Program-made: the position numbers and the translations under genes | Notes under the pieces: model-generated | What the model was told of the DNA's origin: nothing | Database searches by the model: none | What the model saw: the letters and a program-made list of their open reading frames with translations, nothing else | Assembly: GCA_002412775.1 (NCBI GenBank) | Contig: DHVT01000028.1 | Coordinates: 1 to 64,000 of the forward strand | Direction: 5' to 3' | Length of the DNA stretch: 64,000 nucleotides | Source: Firmicutes bacterium UBA5201 | GTDB taxonomy: Bacteria; Bacillota; Clostridia; Peptostreptococcales; Acidaminobacteraceae | In this document: one piece after another, positions 8,309 to 19,644 of the stretch | How positions within the stretch are numbered: position 1 is the first letter of the stretch | Layout of the letters: the number at the start of each line of letters is the position of its first letter

Positions 8309-9655
8309 CTAAACTGTCATTTCTTCATCATCTTCAGTTATCACATCTTCATTAAAATCTTCTTCACTCACTGCTATGCCATCATCCCCTTTATCTATGT
8401 CCAGTTCAGCGTTCAGTTCAAATTGTCGCTTTAACTTCTGCGCTAATGCTTCCTCATACATAAATGGTTTCTCCCATTCTTCCTTGGACTGGGTCATATT
8501 TCTTTCATACTCATCAATCTGGCTTTCTGTTTTTTCAATGCGCTTTTCAAGACCTTCTAAAAGGTTTTCAAGCCTTACCATATTACCGTGGGGACTATCT
8601 CCAAATTCAACTTCGTACTTTTGCTCTGCATGAAGGCTCATTTTATGCTGACCAAAGAAATTATTCTTTAGGATTAAGAGGTCGAAGCCATTAAATGTTC
8701 CAACATGAGTTTCTTTATCTGGTTCAATCCTTGAAAGTAATACCTGAAGGTACGTTCCGGCTTTTTCTCTTTCATCAAAGAATTTGCCATCAATATTGAT
8801 TTGAAACTCTTCTGTCTTGTTCATATCTCGCCTACTGATGTCTTTAATCAAGCCTTCAAGACGCTGTTTTGCCTGTTGAATCATCTTAGGGTATTTGTAG
8901 GTAAAATTATCCTCCATGGCATACCTTCTACTGTTATATTCAGACTTTAGAAGACTTAAACGACTGACTTCATTATCAATATCCATCTTTTCTTTAATCA
9001 AAGGGTTCCCTGTCGCCAAGGCTTTGACTTCTGCAAAAGATAGTACTGTTTCATCAATATCCTCAGCATTTCTTGCAACAGATTTACTGGTCATGATTTG
9101 GCTAATGAAGCGCTGTTTATTCTCGACAATTTGCCACAAATAGCTGTCAAATGTCGATTTTGTCACGTATTTATAGATGTTTACAGCTTCATTTTGATTG
9201 CCTTGTCTTAAGATTCTTCCTTCCCGCTGCTCCAAATCGCTTGGGCGCCACGGGCAGTCTAAATGATGGAGGGCAATTAAACGATCCTGTATATTAGTTC
9301 CAGTCCCCATCTTGGCAGTTGAACCAAGGATAATGCGCTTGTTGCCACTACGCATATCTGCAAATAGTGTTTCTCTTTGCGCTTCACTGTTGGCATCATG
9401 TATAAAGCAAACCTCTTTCTCTGGAATACCTCTCTTTATCAATTCCTCTTTGATATAGGGATAAACAGAAAAACGCCCATCTGAATTAGGCGTTCCTACA
9501 TCACAAAATATGATTTGTGTTCCTTTAAAAGCATGGTTCTCCTTATATTCTTCAAAGACTTTATCAATACACTGATTGACCTTGCTATATGGTTCATTTG
9601 GTGCTTCATTATAAAGCAGTCTAGGATCAAGGCCTAAAAGTCTTGCTTCGTTGGT
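8309..9655 (-). CDS. SNF2 helicase/DNA methylase, 3' exon (after group II intron)
   Basis: This is the second exon of the giant gene that begins at 17815. After the intron the frame resumes with TNEARLLGLDPRLLYNE, which continues NMLKI of exon 1 without a gap. The exon gives 448 residues and contains the last helicase motifs: GSTAKMGTGTNIQDRL (motif V) and WRPSDLEQREGRILRQGNQ (motif VI), followed by a coiled-coil-rich tail and an acidic end. The open frame from 9442 alone would miss 71 residues of real coding sequence. A complete protein of about 2368 aa is made only if the intron is spliced. Confidence 0.88.
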   Translation of the reverse strand, partial: TNEARLLGLDPRLLYNEAPNEPYSKVNQCIDKVFEEYKENHAFKGTQIIFCDVGTPNSDGRFSVYPYIKEELIKRGIPEKEVCFIHDANSEAQRETLFADMRSGNKRIILGSTAKMGTGTNIQDRLIALHHLDCPWRPSDLEQREGRILRQGNQNEAVNIYKYVTKSTFDSYLWQIVENKQRFISQIMTSKSVARNAEDIDETVLSFAEVKALATGNPLIKEKMDIDNEVSRLSLLKSEYNSRRYAMEDNFTYKYPKMIQQAKQRLEGLIKDISRRDMNKTEEFQINIDGKFFDEREKAGTYLQVLLSRIEPDKETHVGTFNGFDLLILKNNFFGQHKMSLHAEQKYEVEFGDSPHGNMVRLENLLEGLEKRIEKTESQIDEYERNMTQSKEEWEKPFMYEEALAQKLKRQFELNAELDIDKGDDGIAVSEEDFNEDVITEDDEEMTV

Positions 9656-12055
9656 GACGGGTAGGCAACCAGCGAGGTAACTATTTCAGTCCCTTTTCTG
9701 TCTGCCCCCCTCCAAACCGTGCTTGCAACTTTCACTGCACACGGCTCTCCAGTAACTTTATTTCAAACAACCATTATGAATATTGTTATGACATTTTCTA
9801 CAGACTACAAGCGTTTTTCTTCTTCTCGTAGCCATAATTTGTATCCATACTGGTTTTGTGGATTTCCCTTTCGTATTTAGGTCAGATAGTTTTCTAACAT
9901 GATGAACTTCTATGTCCTTTGAAGACCCACATATCTCACAAGTATCTGCAAGCAATCTTTTTAGAAGTTCTGTTCTTCCTCCCCAAACTTGATAAGGCGT
10001 ATCGTCAATAACTGTTTTCTTTTTATGCGTTAGTGATATTCCTCCAAACTGTGCTTCCAATGGCTTTTTATTATCTCGTTCTACAACAACTTTTATACAC
10101 TTCAGAGTTTTTCCCGATTTCTTATCAGTAACTTCACAAGCATACTTCTTCTTCATATTCTTCATAGAAGACTTATGCTTGTATGCAAGAGTTTTTAATA
10201 ATGATCCTTGCATAATCCATAGTAGTTGATGTAACCACGATACATTTTGCGCCATCACATAATACTGAACCACACCACGAAATTCTTGTCCGTATCTTGC
10301 AACAATTGAAAAATCATCGTCGTGAAGTAGTTTTCCTAAATGAATTGTTTTACCATTCTTCATATAGTTAGCACATTTCTTCTTAATCACTTCAGCAGGC
10401 ACGAAAAGTGCCACAACCCCATTTGCTCCACGTCTACCTGTAGAATCAACATAGTCATTAGCTTTTTGTACTTTAACGTCATAACCTAAGAATCTTGCAG
10501 CAGTTGTTGTCGCATGCGTTATCAACGTCTTTTCTTCTGATAAATTCAGCTTTAAGTTTGTTTTTAACCATGATGCAATTTCAACTTTAATATCCTCGGC
10601 TTCACTTTTTGACCCATTAAATCCTAGTAAAAAATCATCAGCATATCTTACGTATCTTAACCTTCTATATTCTGCATTTTTAGTGTCAATAGATGGCAGG
10701 TTTCGCCTTTCTATTTTCAATTTCCTTGCAGATTTGAAGTCGTTGTTTTTCTTACACTTGGCGATTTCCCGGTTTAGTTTGTTATATTCTGGGTTTGATT
10801 TTTGCCTTTTTCCCTTGGTATACTTTGGAATCAATTCCGTCTTAACGAAACTATCAAACTCATTAAGGTAAATGTTTGCTAGCAAAGGACTTATAACGCC
10901 GCCCTGTGGTGTTCCACTTAGCGTTTTATTATATTTCCAGTCCTCTAGATATCCAGCTTCTAAGAGATTTTGTATCAATCTTAAGAATCGATTGTCTTTA
11001 ATAGACTTTGACAAAATCCCTATCATAACTTCATGATTTATTGTGTCAAAATACTTAGATATATCACCTTCAATAAACCATTTTGTTCCTTTCCAAACTT
11101 GAATTTCCGATAATGCAGTATGACATCCTCTCTGTGGTCTAAAACCATGAGAACTATCACTAAACTGTGGCTCATAATATGCCTCTAAAACCATACGAAT
11201 AACTTCTTGTAATAACTTGTCACGCCAAGTAGGAATACCAAGTGGACGCTTCTTTCCATTTTTCTTTGGAATATACACACGCCTAGTTGGTGTCCATTTA
11301 TACCTTTCATGACGGATATCATCAATTAGTTCTTCGATTTTTCTTATTGACATTCCATCAACCGTTTCATTTGTTGCACCTTCTGTCATAGACCCACTAT
11401 TTGGGTATAGCTTTGAATAAGCTATCAGGTACAACTCCTTGTTGTACAGCGATTTGTAAAGTCTTTCCAAGGGCAGTTTTTGACTACCTCTTGTTTGAAT
11501 GACTGCTAAAATAGTTTTGGCTTCACGCATCTCACGCACCTAGTCCTTTCTAAAACAATCAAAGTTACCTGTTGCCCTTCGCCTTGTACAAGGCTTTCCC
11601 TTGCTCTGACTACTATGGCAACTCCGTTACCTTAGGGCTCTCGCCCCTTAGGCAATCCTGCAATCCGTCAAAAATGTACTATAGTATCCTTTAGGTTCCT
11701 TACTCATTCTTTTAATTACACTCATCGTGTACTCTTTCATCATACGAAGTTAATTGCCACAAAATCACAGAAGCAACTATATGATGACATCGGGTTGAAA
11801 TCAATTTCAATTTCCAATCGCTTTCCGAAGGGCGATGCTATGCACCAAGTCAGAATTAAGGTTCAGGCAATCCAGCTTTAACCATGGGATACGGAACTTG
11901 CGGAGCGTCATTCTATTGCGACTAAGAATTTATCCGCTTTACCAGTATGCTATTGTCCTCTTTGTGTTTCCACGCCAAGTGAACTGGTTATTCCTATTAT
12001 TTACTTCGAATAATTTCCCCTTAGGGGAGATACATTTTTGCGTTTAACAGCGCAC
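9656..12055 (-). mobile_element. Group II intron, full length (2400 nt)
   Basis: The 5' end is GTGCGC at 12055, the standard group II start, directly after the helicase codons for NMLKI. The 3' end is set at 9656 by restoration of the helicase reading frame (ACC AAC GAA for TNE). Domain V is visible just before it: GAGCCGTGTGC, a GAAAG-containing loop, and GCACGGTTTGG, around 9708-9747. Domain VI follows. The last bases are GTC rather than the usual AY, so the exact 3' junction has a small uncertainty. The maturase lies in domain IV with an intact frame. The intron inserts on the coding strand of its host, as needed for splicing. Confidence 0.92.
9758..11539 (-). CDS. ltrA: Group II intron reverse transcriptase/maturase
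   Basis: A 593-aa intron-encoded protein that splices the intron and drives retrohoming. The RT domain includes RVYIPKKNGKKRPLGIPT (about 87-104), HGFRPQRGCH (131-140), GTPQGGVISPLLANIYL (209-225) and the catalytic YADD at 299-302. The maturase domain X follows (about 360-480). An HNH endonuclease ends the protein: CEIC at 534-537, HHVRKL at 546-551, CRKCHNNIH at 580-588. All parts are present with no stop or frameshift, so the intron may be active. The ORF lies inside domain IV between 5' ribozyme domains (11540-12055) and domains V-VI. Confidence 0.96.
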   Translation of the reverse strand: MREMREAKTILAVIQTRGSQKLPLERLYKSLYNKELYLIAYSKLYPNSGSMTEGATNETVDGMSIRKIEELIDDIRHERYKWTPTRRVYIPKKNGKKRPLGIPTWRDKLLQEVIRMVLEAYYEPQFSDSSHGFRPQRGCHTALSEIQVWKGTKWFIEGDISKYFDTINHEVMIGILSKSIKDNRFLRLIQNLLEAGYLEDWKYNKTLSGTPQGGVISPLLANIYLNEFDSFVKTELIPKYTKGKRQKSNPEYNKLNREIAKCKKNNDFKSARKLKIERRNLPSIDTKNAEYRRLRYVRYADDFLLGFNGSKSEAEDIKVEIASWLKTNLKLNLSEEKTLITHATTTAARFLGYDVKVQKANDYVDSTGRRGANGVVALFVPAEVIKKKCANYMKNGKTIHLGKLLHDDDFSIVARYGQEFRGVVQYYVMAQNVSWLHQLLWIMQGSLLKTLAYKHKSSMKNMKKKYACEVTDKKSGKTLKCIKVVVERDNKKPLEAQFGGISLTHKKKTVIDDTPYQVWGGRTELLKRLLADTCEICGSSKDIEVHHVRKLSDLNTKGKSTKPVWIQIMATRRRKTLVVCRKCHNNIHNGCLK

Positions 12056-15000
12056 TATCTTAAGCATATTGTCAATCCTTGGATCAACCATACCATTTCT
12101 AATATCACTTGCCCTATCAACAAAGCTTTCCATGATTTCTTTTGTAAAATCACTGGACTCTGCTGAAATCAACTTATGTTTGTCTCCCTTTAATTTAGGA
12201 ATAGGTAAATTAAGCATATCAGCCGTTTTTACATCTGCCATATTTTTAAAAATCGTCATGAGCTCTGGTAAATTTGAGAACTTAGCAAATCTGCTTTTAT
12301 AGCGATAACCCGTTCCTTCAGGTGCTAATTCAAGACTTGAAACCACTTCTCCAAACTGCGCTGCCCATGCATCAAAGTGATGGATACCCCTTGCTTCAAG
12401 CTCCTTATTTTGAATATACCTTTGCATCACATACATTTCCGTCATGGAATTACTGATGGGGGTTCCAGTGGCAAAGATGACACCCCTACCTTGATTGATG
12501 TCTTGGATATACTGGGTTTTCATGAGCATATCCATGGATTTTTTACTACGTGTATTAGATATTCCAGCAACATTTCTTATCTTTGAAAATACAGCACAGT
12601 TCTTAAAATAATGCGCTTCATCTACATAAACGCAATCAATCCCAAGCTCTTCAAAGTTAATCACATCATCTTTGGGGCTATCGTGAAGTCGTTTGATTTC
12701 AGCTGTTAGTGAAAGCTTGAGTTTTTCCATTTGCTTAATACTCCAATTTTCGCCATTACTCTTTTTTGCATCAGCAATAGCAGCAGAGATATCATTGATC
12801 TGCCTGTGTATCATTTCTTCCTGCCGTTCTTTCGAGACAGGAATTTTCTCAAATTGCGAGTGCCCCATAATGACAGCATCATAAGCACCAGTAGCAATAC
12901 GACTAACAAAACGTCTTCGATTGGATTTTTGAAAATCTTTCTTTGTGGTGACTAGAATATTAGCCGATGGATAAAGCCTTAAAAACTCACTGCCGATATG
13001 CTGAGTTAAATGATTTGGTACAACAAGAACTGCTTTATTTATCAGTCCCAGTCGCTTTTGCTCCATACAGCTGGCAACCATTTCAAAGGTTTTTCCTGCC
13101 CCTACGGAATGCGCTAGAAGTGTACTGCCACCATAAATAATTCTTGCAATGGCAGCTGTTTGGTGTTCTCTTAATTTAATGTCCGGATTCATCCCTGGCA
13201 ATTTCAAGTGACTGCCATCATATTCTCTCAGGCGGATATTGTTGTAGTGCTGATTATAATAATCCACATACTTTTTACGTCTCTCTGGATCTTTAAATAA
13301 CCATTCTTTAAAGGCTTGTTTTAATAGCGATTGTTTTTCTCTTGCTAGCATGGTCTCTTTTTTGTTGATAACATATTTGACACTGTCTCCATCTTCAACA
13401 CGGTCTTTAACCGTAGAATTTCTAAGATTCAAGCTGTCTTCAATGATGTAGTAAGCATTAATTCTAGATGTACCAAAGGTTTCTTTGGCTGAAACTGAAT
13501 ACCCATCTAATCCTTTGTTCTCAAGACCAAAGCTTGCATTGTAATTGTTGTAATGTACTTTGATTTCGTTTCTGCCACCGGTATTGTGATAATATCTTGG
13601 TGTTTTCAAGGTCTCATAGATGAACTGTTCATAATCTGCTGGTTCAATCCATGTGGTTCCTAACCGCACATCAATGTCACTGGCCTCAAGATCAATGGGT
13701 TGTACTTTTTCTAGGGCGGGCACATTCTTTGAAAAAAGTTCCGGATTCATGTCTGCAAAGACTTTAGCAAATTTTAGCTTTTGCCTTACATCACCTGCGA
13801 GATATTCATCAGCCGTTTCCCAACCTCTCAAAGCATCATTTTCATCATACTTTTCAGGGTTCAGATAGATGTCTTGTTCAAGCTCCTTTATAATGACTTG
13901 AGGTTCTTCATCATAAAGCTCAGCCATAAAAGGAATATCTACCATGCCTTTTTCATTTAAGGATGCTGTTAATGCTTCAAATGCAGAATCTACATCCGTT
14001 ATGGATTCATAAGGCTTAATGGTTCTTTTGCTAAACATATCTGCCTTTGTGACATGATGATCTTCATCCTCCACTTCTAGAGAACATAAAAGCGGATAGT
14101 CATTGTCATCACGGAAAGCAGTGGCATTGGGTCTTGAAGTCATATAATCATAGTCTGTAACAAATGCATCATAGATTTGGTTTAATTGATCTTGAGCCTT
14201 TTCAAGTGATTCTTTCGTGCAGCCTTCGGTTTGAAGTGTAATGATCTCTCTTGTTATATCCCGAATTGCCATCATGCCTTGAATCCGTTCAAGGGTTTTA
14301 CCGGTATAATCCATTCGTCTCATAATAGAATTTTCACGGTAATAAAGTTTGTCATCAATAAAGGCATAAGAGTAGTTCTTGTACTTAGGATCAGCAGGTA
14401 TGTCATCGCTGTCCTCTTTTTTTGCCTGCTCGTAGTAACCAATTTCAGCTTCAAGATGAGACACAGCTTCTGATAGCGCTTCTTCAAGATTAAAGTTACT
14501 GTCTGTATTTACACACGTGGTATAACGACTGTCTCTACCAAACATCCTTTCATCAAATACCATTTCACCAAGCATCATATGGGGATGGTCAATGAAATAT
14601 TGATTGACGGGGACCCCATTTTCATTATCAGAGGCCGATAACCACCTTGGTAATTCTACTGACCTGCGTTCTCTTTTTTTAAGAAAAAGAATATCTGCTG
14701 TTACATCGGTATTGGCGTTTTCTTTAAATGCTGTATTAGGTAATCGTATTGCCCCAATCAGCTCAGCTCTTTCAGCAATATACTTCCTGACAGCTTGGTC
14801 TTTTTTATCCATGGTTCCCTTACTGGTAACAAAGGCAATGATACCACCAGGTCGAACTTTATCTAGTGTTTTTGCAAAGAAATAATCATGGATCATGAAG
14901 TTATGCTTGTCATAAAGTCTGTCATATACTTTGTAATTACCAAAAGGGACATTGCCAATGGCTACATCAAAAAAGTTATCTTCAAACTGTGTTTCTTCAT

Positions 15001-17815
15001 AGCCTTTGATTTGAATCTCAGCTTTCTGATAGAGCTGCTTTGCAATTCGTCCTGATACATCATCCAGTTCAACACCAAAGAGTTTTGACTTGTTCATAGA
15101 ATCAGGAAGGTGGGAATAGAAATTACCAACGCCTAAGGAAGGTTCCAAGATGTTTCCCTTTTTAAAACTAAACTGATCAAGTGCTTGATAAATACTTTGA
15201 ATAACAACCGAAGATGTATAATGGGCATTCGGCGTTGACGCTTTTGCGCTATCATATTCTTCCTGAGACAAGAGTTTTTTTAGTTCACCGTATTCATTGC
15301 TCCAACCACTTGCCCCCATATCAAAAGCTTGTGGCATACCACCCCAACCAACGTACCTAGCTAAGATGGATTGTTCTTTATCCGTGGCCATACGGTTCTC
15401 TGCTTCAATGACTTTCAAAGTTTTAATCGCTTCAACATTGGCTCTGAATTTTGTTTTTAGCCCACCAATACCAATTTCATCTTCAGGCGAAAATCTATAA
15501 TTGATTTTTGTAGATTGTTGCCTTTCTTGATTATCATCTTCAACTGGACCAATGGATACAATGCCCCACTTTTCCTCTTCAGTCAATGGCTTCTCATCCG
15601 GCAGATAATCCAAAATAAAATCAACACTTTCTTTTCTGAAAATCGGATAACCAGTTTGCCCTGCAAAGGTTAAATCCATAAGAGATACAGCATTGCTATC
15701 ATAATCAATGGATTCGATTTGAAATTTCCTTCCCTCAATATCCACTTCCATGCCTACTTCTAAGGGATATTCATGGAAATCCTCATCTTCTAGGTCCAAT
15801 AAATCATCCTTTTCCGAAGATGCTTCAATAATGATTTCATGACCTTTATCATCAAATGTTGGTTCTACGTTCCCTTCATCAATATCCTCTGAATAATAAG
15901 CTTTATAAACAATATGACCTTGCCTAACAATATTCGATAACCAGTCTTTCAGAAAATCATTTAACTCATCTTCTAAATCAGGATTAATTAACTCATCTCC
16001 TTGATAGGCTTCATGATAGATTGCCATATTATCTTGCTGAAAGGTTGCTGCTGTTAATGTTTTCTGATTCTGGTCCACAATGAGTTCCATATCTGGATCA
16101 CTCATCAGGTCTCCATTTTGCTCGTAATAATGGGATAGAGAGATTCTATTTTCATAGAGCTTTTCAATAACAAGATCCATAAAGCCAGGTGCTTTCAGCT
16201 TCATATAACGATAACGTCCGTTTAAGATACCAGGAGCAATCTTCATTAGTTTTTTATAATTCTCATGCCTAATGTCATTTTCAGTGTAATTGATGTCAAA
16301 TAAAGTTGGTTGATACACTGCCTTTCTTGTTGGTGGATTATCATTTTTATACCGAGGTTCAAAGTATTTACCGTTATCAATTAAGGCATCAATACCGGAA
16401 GCAACTTTAGCCCAAGACAAATGAATTTCTTTATCGGTTTTATAAAGATCAACGGTTATCCCTTTACTCTCGTGATTTTCAAAGCCGCTTAGATCATCAG
16501 TGAATGTAACAGAACCACCACCAGTACCATATTCATTTTTTAGAAAGTCTGCTTTTTCTTTTGCAGTATGTTCTTCAGCAAAGAAATCTACAATCCGCTG
16601 TTTCCCACCTTCAAAGCCAGAACCTCTTAGTAGTACCTTTTCAATAAGTTCATCATCTGTTAGTTCCACAAAAAAAGAGCTACGCTCTGGCAGCTCTAAA
16701 TCTTTTGCTATCTCTCCTTGAAGATGATTTCCTGAAGAACGATCTCCTCCGCTCTCGTTCGGATCATCTCCCTGTGACGATAAGTCTGATAGGTGTTGGT
16801 CGGGTCCTGTAATGGTTCTTCCTGTAGCATCTGTTCCTGAAGTTTCTCCATCCTCTCCCACGCTTCCTCGTTCACTTGATGCATCAATGGAAGCAGCGTC
16901 CCTTCGGCCACTAGATAATTGTACCGATTGATGTGTTCCTCTTTCAGGTAATTCATTGCCATCTGTCCGTACTTCCCTAGCGGCTTCTTGTCGTAGCTTT
17001 CCTCCCTCGATATTTGAATTTGAGGATGATAAATCCCTTGTACTTCCTGATAACTGAGTTCCATGGCTTTCATTGACATTCACACTCCTTTTTTCTTTTT
17101 TGATGGTTTTGATTTCTCTTTCAATTTCTCTTAAAATTTGTTCTGAGATGGTACTTGTCAGATAGCCTAATCTTAGGGTTAATGCTTTGGTATCAAAATC
17201 TGTTACTGTATTAAATGGGTTTGAGTTACTTAGCTTAGGATCTTCAATACCTGAGCGAATGGCAGTCATATACTCTACACTATCCATAAGAGACTGCATA
17301 AACTGTCTTATAACGCCTTCAATGGGCAGTCCCGATAGTTTAGTCTTAGACAATTCTTTTTCAAGCCCTTGCTGAATATCTGAGGCATAAGTGAGGACAG
17401 ATTCATGGGTCTTCTTTGCAATCCATTCTGACAAGGTATTCACTTTAAAGCTTTCTAATAAATGTGATTCTAATGCTTCATTTAATTGCCACACTTTAGG
17501 AATGGTATGCGGCTGACCATGGGTATCTTCAATATCAAATAGGTATTTTAGTTTCAAATAAGCACTTTGATCATCAAAGACTGCAATACTCTTAGCGCCC
17601 CTGTTAATCCACCTGCCAATGCGACGGTTCCAGATTTCCATATCAGCAACTAATGTAGCTTCAGGTCTTTGGGCATATATGAGCACAGCATTATTAAAAC
17701 TGTGCTTATATATCCTTGCATGAAAGGTTAGAAAGTCTTTCCAAGCCTGCTCATCTTGCATGATTTCTTTCAAGATGTAATCATAAATTTCCTTAATTTC
17801 TGTCAGTCTACTCAA
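12056..17815 (-). CDS. SNF2-family helicase/DNA methylase fusion, 5' exon
   Basis: The first 1920 codons of a giant ICE protein. The N-terminal 100 residues (FLTFHARIYKHSFNNAVLIY) resemble the ArdC-like start of such proteins. A Ser/Gly-rich linker spans about 246-370. An N6-adenine methylase-like domain has LEPSLGVGNF near 888 and NVPFGNY near 957, replacing the usual NPPF/Y. The SNF2 ATPase has AHSVGAGKT near 1570, DEAH near 1728 and FATGTPISNS near 1780. Such proteins are thought to protect or process element DNA. The start is TTG at 17815, overlapping the parB stop; an AGGAGG site is upstream. The frame ends prematurely four codons into the intron (VRC, stop). Confidence 0.9.
16708..17079 (-). 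CDS. tnpV: TnpV-like protein nested in another frame of the helicase gene
   Basis: A 123-aa frame lies wholly inside helicase exon 1 but in a different frame on the same strand (offset 1). Its product contains YHPQIQISREE, then KPLGKYGQMAMNYLKEEH (about 32-49), NEEAWERMEKLQEQM and a C-terminal IRTRAEEIVLQEIIF. This order (LGxYG, xYLKEH, AxERMExLxxQM, xxxAEEIVLxElIY) is that of the transposon-encoded TnpV family as I know it. Its ATG has its own AAAAGGAG ribosome site at ideal spacing. In the main frame the same DNA encodes only a low-complexity Ser/Gly/Asp linker, which suggests the nested frame is the constrained one. The function of TnpV is unknown. Confidence 0.75.
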   Translation of the reverse strand: MSMKAMELSYQEVQGIYHPQIQISREESYDKKPLGKYGQMAMNYLKEEHINRYNYLVAEGTLLPLMHQVNEEAWERMEKLQEQMLQEEPLQDPTNTYQTYRHREMIRTRAEEIVLQEIIFKER

Positions 17816-18830
17816 TCATCTCCTCCCCCTCCTCTAAGTCATGTGATTGGTTTTTCATCTGGCTAAAGTAAAATTCCAGAGCTTTTTCAATTGTTTTTTC
17901 AATAGCCTTCTTGTCTTCATTTGGATTAAAATACTTTGAAATGATTGTGGGTTGAAGCTTAAATGGTTTCACTTTACCAGTGCTTTTAAGCATATCTCCA
18001 CTGATAATCTTTTGGGCTGTATTCCAATTAAGATTGCCTTCTTTCTCATGTTTTCTTAAAAGAGCAGCTTTTTTCATATCTACTTTAAAGGTGTTTTCAG
18101 AAATAATGGCTTCCACCATTTCTTGATTTTCCTGTGATAGATATGAAAGGTCTACACCAGCTCGCATAGCAATTTTACCTTCATCAACTAGATCTTTTAA
18201 TGGAGCATTTAATTCGTTGATACGTAAATAACGGGCTACTGAGCGAGAGGACAAATCATATTTTTCACCAATCTCTTTTTTTGTATCTAACTTCGTGCCC
18301 ACTGGGCATGAAGTTAAATCTTCCATTGCATTAGGTGCCTTAGACAACTTCTCAATCTCGCTTAGTAAATCTGTTCTGACACCTTGGCTTTTCATCACAC
18401 TGTGTCTAGTAGCAAGAACTGTAGCTCTTTCAGAATGGACAAGTTCTGCAAAAGATCTCTGCATTAAATTTGTTTCAGTGACAATGAGTGTTGCCTCTTC
18501 TTCTGTAAGCCCTTCTTTAATAACTGTTGGAACTTCAGTTAATCCTGCTTCTTTAGCCGCATTAACTCTGTTATGGCCAGATAATATTTCATATTTATCA
18601 TCCATTTTTCTTACAACAATGGGAACAATCACGCCATAGTTTTTAATACTATCCACCATGTCATTGAATCGGTCTCCTTCATAAAGCTTGAATGGATGGT
18701 TTCTAAAAGGGATAAGATCGTTAAGCTTTAATGACGTAGTGCCATCTGTTTTTTCAGATGGCACTTCACTATGATCTTCACCAAATATTGAGGCAAAGGT
18801 TTCAACTTTTTTCATTTTTGTTTTATCCAT
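17808..18830 (-). CDS. parB: ParB-like partition/nucleoid protein
   Basis: A 340-aa ParB-family protein. The N-terminal ParB domain runs about 30-130 with LIPFRNHPFKLYEGDRF, the ILSGHNRVNAAKEAG box (about 90-104) and TETNLMQRSFAELVHSER (about 124-141). The HTH follows, around DLSSRSVARYLRINEL. The nucleotide-binding GHNR and the TNLMQRS motifs are those of CTP-dependent ParB clamps. It overlaps parA by 8 nt upstream and the helicase start by 8 nt downstream, so the three are translationally coupled. It probably stabilises the excised circular form of the element. A target site may be the repeat array before parA. Confidence 0.93.
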   Translation of the reverse strand: MDKTKMKKVETFASIFGEDHSEVPSEKTDGTTSLKLNDLIPFRNHPFKLYEGDRFNDMVDSIKNYGVIVPIVVRKMDDKYEILSGHNRVNAAKEAGLTEVPTVIKEGLTEEEATLIVTETNLMQRSFAELVHSERATVLATRHSVMKSQGVRTDLLSEIEKLSKAPNAMEDLTSCPVGTKLDTKKEIGEKYDLSSRSVARYLRINELNAPLKDLVDEGKIAMRAGVDLSYLSQENQEMVEAIISENTFKVDMKKAALLRKHEKEGNLNWNTAQKIISGDMLKSTGKVKPFKLQPTIISKYFNPNEDKKAIEKTIEKALEFYFSQMKNQSHDLEEGEEMIE

Positions 18831-19605
18831 TATAAATCAACTCCTTTACTAGTTCTTGATATGCAATAGCAGCTTTATTTGTTGGCATATAATCTACAAT
18901 ACATTTACTTTGAAGATTGGCTTCTCCAACTTTTACTGACTTGGGAATTCTAATATCAAACACTTTGATATGCTCACCATAAGCTTCATCAACCATTTCA
19001 ATCATGTTCTTGGATAGATTGGTTCTTTCATCAAACATTGTTAGCAAAATGCCTTCAAAAGTAATCCTTGGATTTATACGACGCTTTATCTTCATAATTG
19101 TTTGAAGCAATAACTCCAGTCCTTTTACTGATAGGTACTCCGGTGTCGCTGGAATCAATACACTGTCACAAGCAGCTAGTACATTTAATGTCATCAAGCC
19201 TAAAGATGGTGCTGAATCTACAATGATGTAATCATAATCTGATTTAAGCTTTTCTGTAATTGTTTTTAAGACGTATTCCCTACTCATAGTGCTGACCAAG
19301 TTCATTTCAATGGCTGACATTTCAATACTGCTGGGGATGACATCCACACCATCTCTTTTTATTATGTAGCTCTCTTTTGGTGGAAGATCATCTTCATTCA
19401 TAACAGCCATCATCAAATGGTACAGTGTTGTTTCCAGTGTTTCCGGCTTTTCAATGCCAAAGCAATCAGTCATAGATGCTTGATTGTCCGTATCGATTGC
19501 GAGTACCTTGTAACCCTCCTTTGCCAAGATTGTTGCTACGTTCCTACAAGTCGTGCTTTTGGCTACCCCACCTTTTTGGGATGCTACAGCTATAATTTTA
19601 CTCAT
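18823..19605 (-). CDS. parA: ParA/Soj-type partition ATPase
   Basis: A 260-aa ATPase with the deviant Walker A KGGVAKST at 11-18, followed by VLAIDTDNQASMTD (Walker A') and YIIVDSAPSLGLMTLNVL (Walker B region). These are the signatures of ParA/Soj proteins. It is the first gene of the long leftward operon, with ribosome site AGGAG and a promoter at 19645-19673. Upstream, in the divergent intergenic region, lies a tandem AT-rich repeat array that could be a ParA/ParB-responsive site. Its likely role is segregation or nucleoid-associated regulation of the element. Confidence 0.95.
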   Translation of the reverse strand: MSKIIAVASQKGGVAKSTTCRNVATILAKEGYKVLAIDTDNQASMTDCFGIEKPETLETTLYHLMMAVMNEDDLPPKESYIIKRDGVDVIPSSIEMSAIEMNLVSTMSREYVLKTITEKLKSDYDYIIVDSAPSLGLMTLNVLAACDSVLIPATPEYLSVKGLELLLQTIMKIKRRINPRITFEGILLTMFDERTNLSKNMIEMVDEAYGEHIKVFDIRIPKSVKVGEANLQSKCIVDYMPTNKAAIAYQELVKELIYNG

Positions 19606-19644
19606 GTTTTTTTTACTCCTTTCTGATATTCACTTTATAATGTG

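Noticed and set aside
9443..9655. Frameshifted or degenerate start of the 8309-9442 frame as a pseudogene
   Set aside because: The coding sequence is continuous back to 9655 and joins exon 1 across the group II intron, so this is an exon, not a decayed gene.
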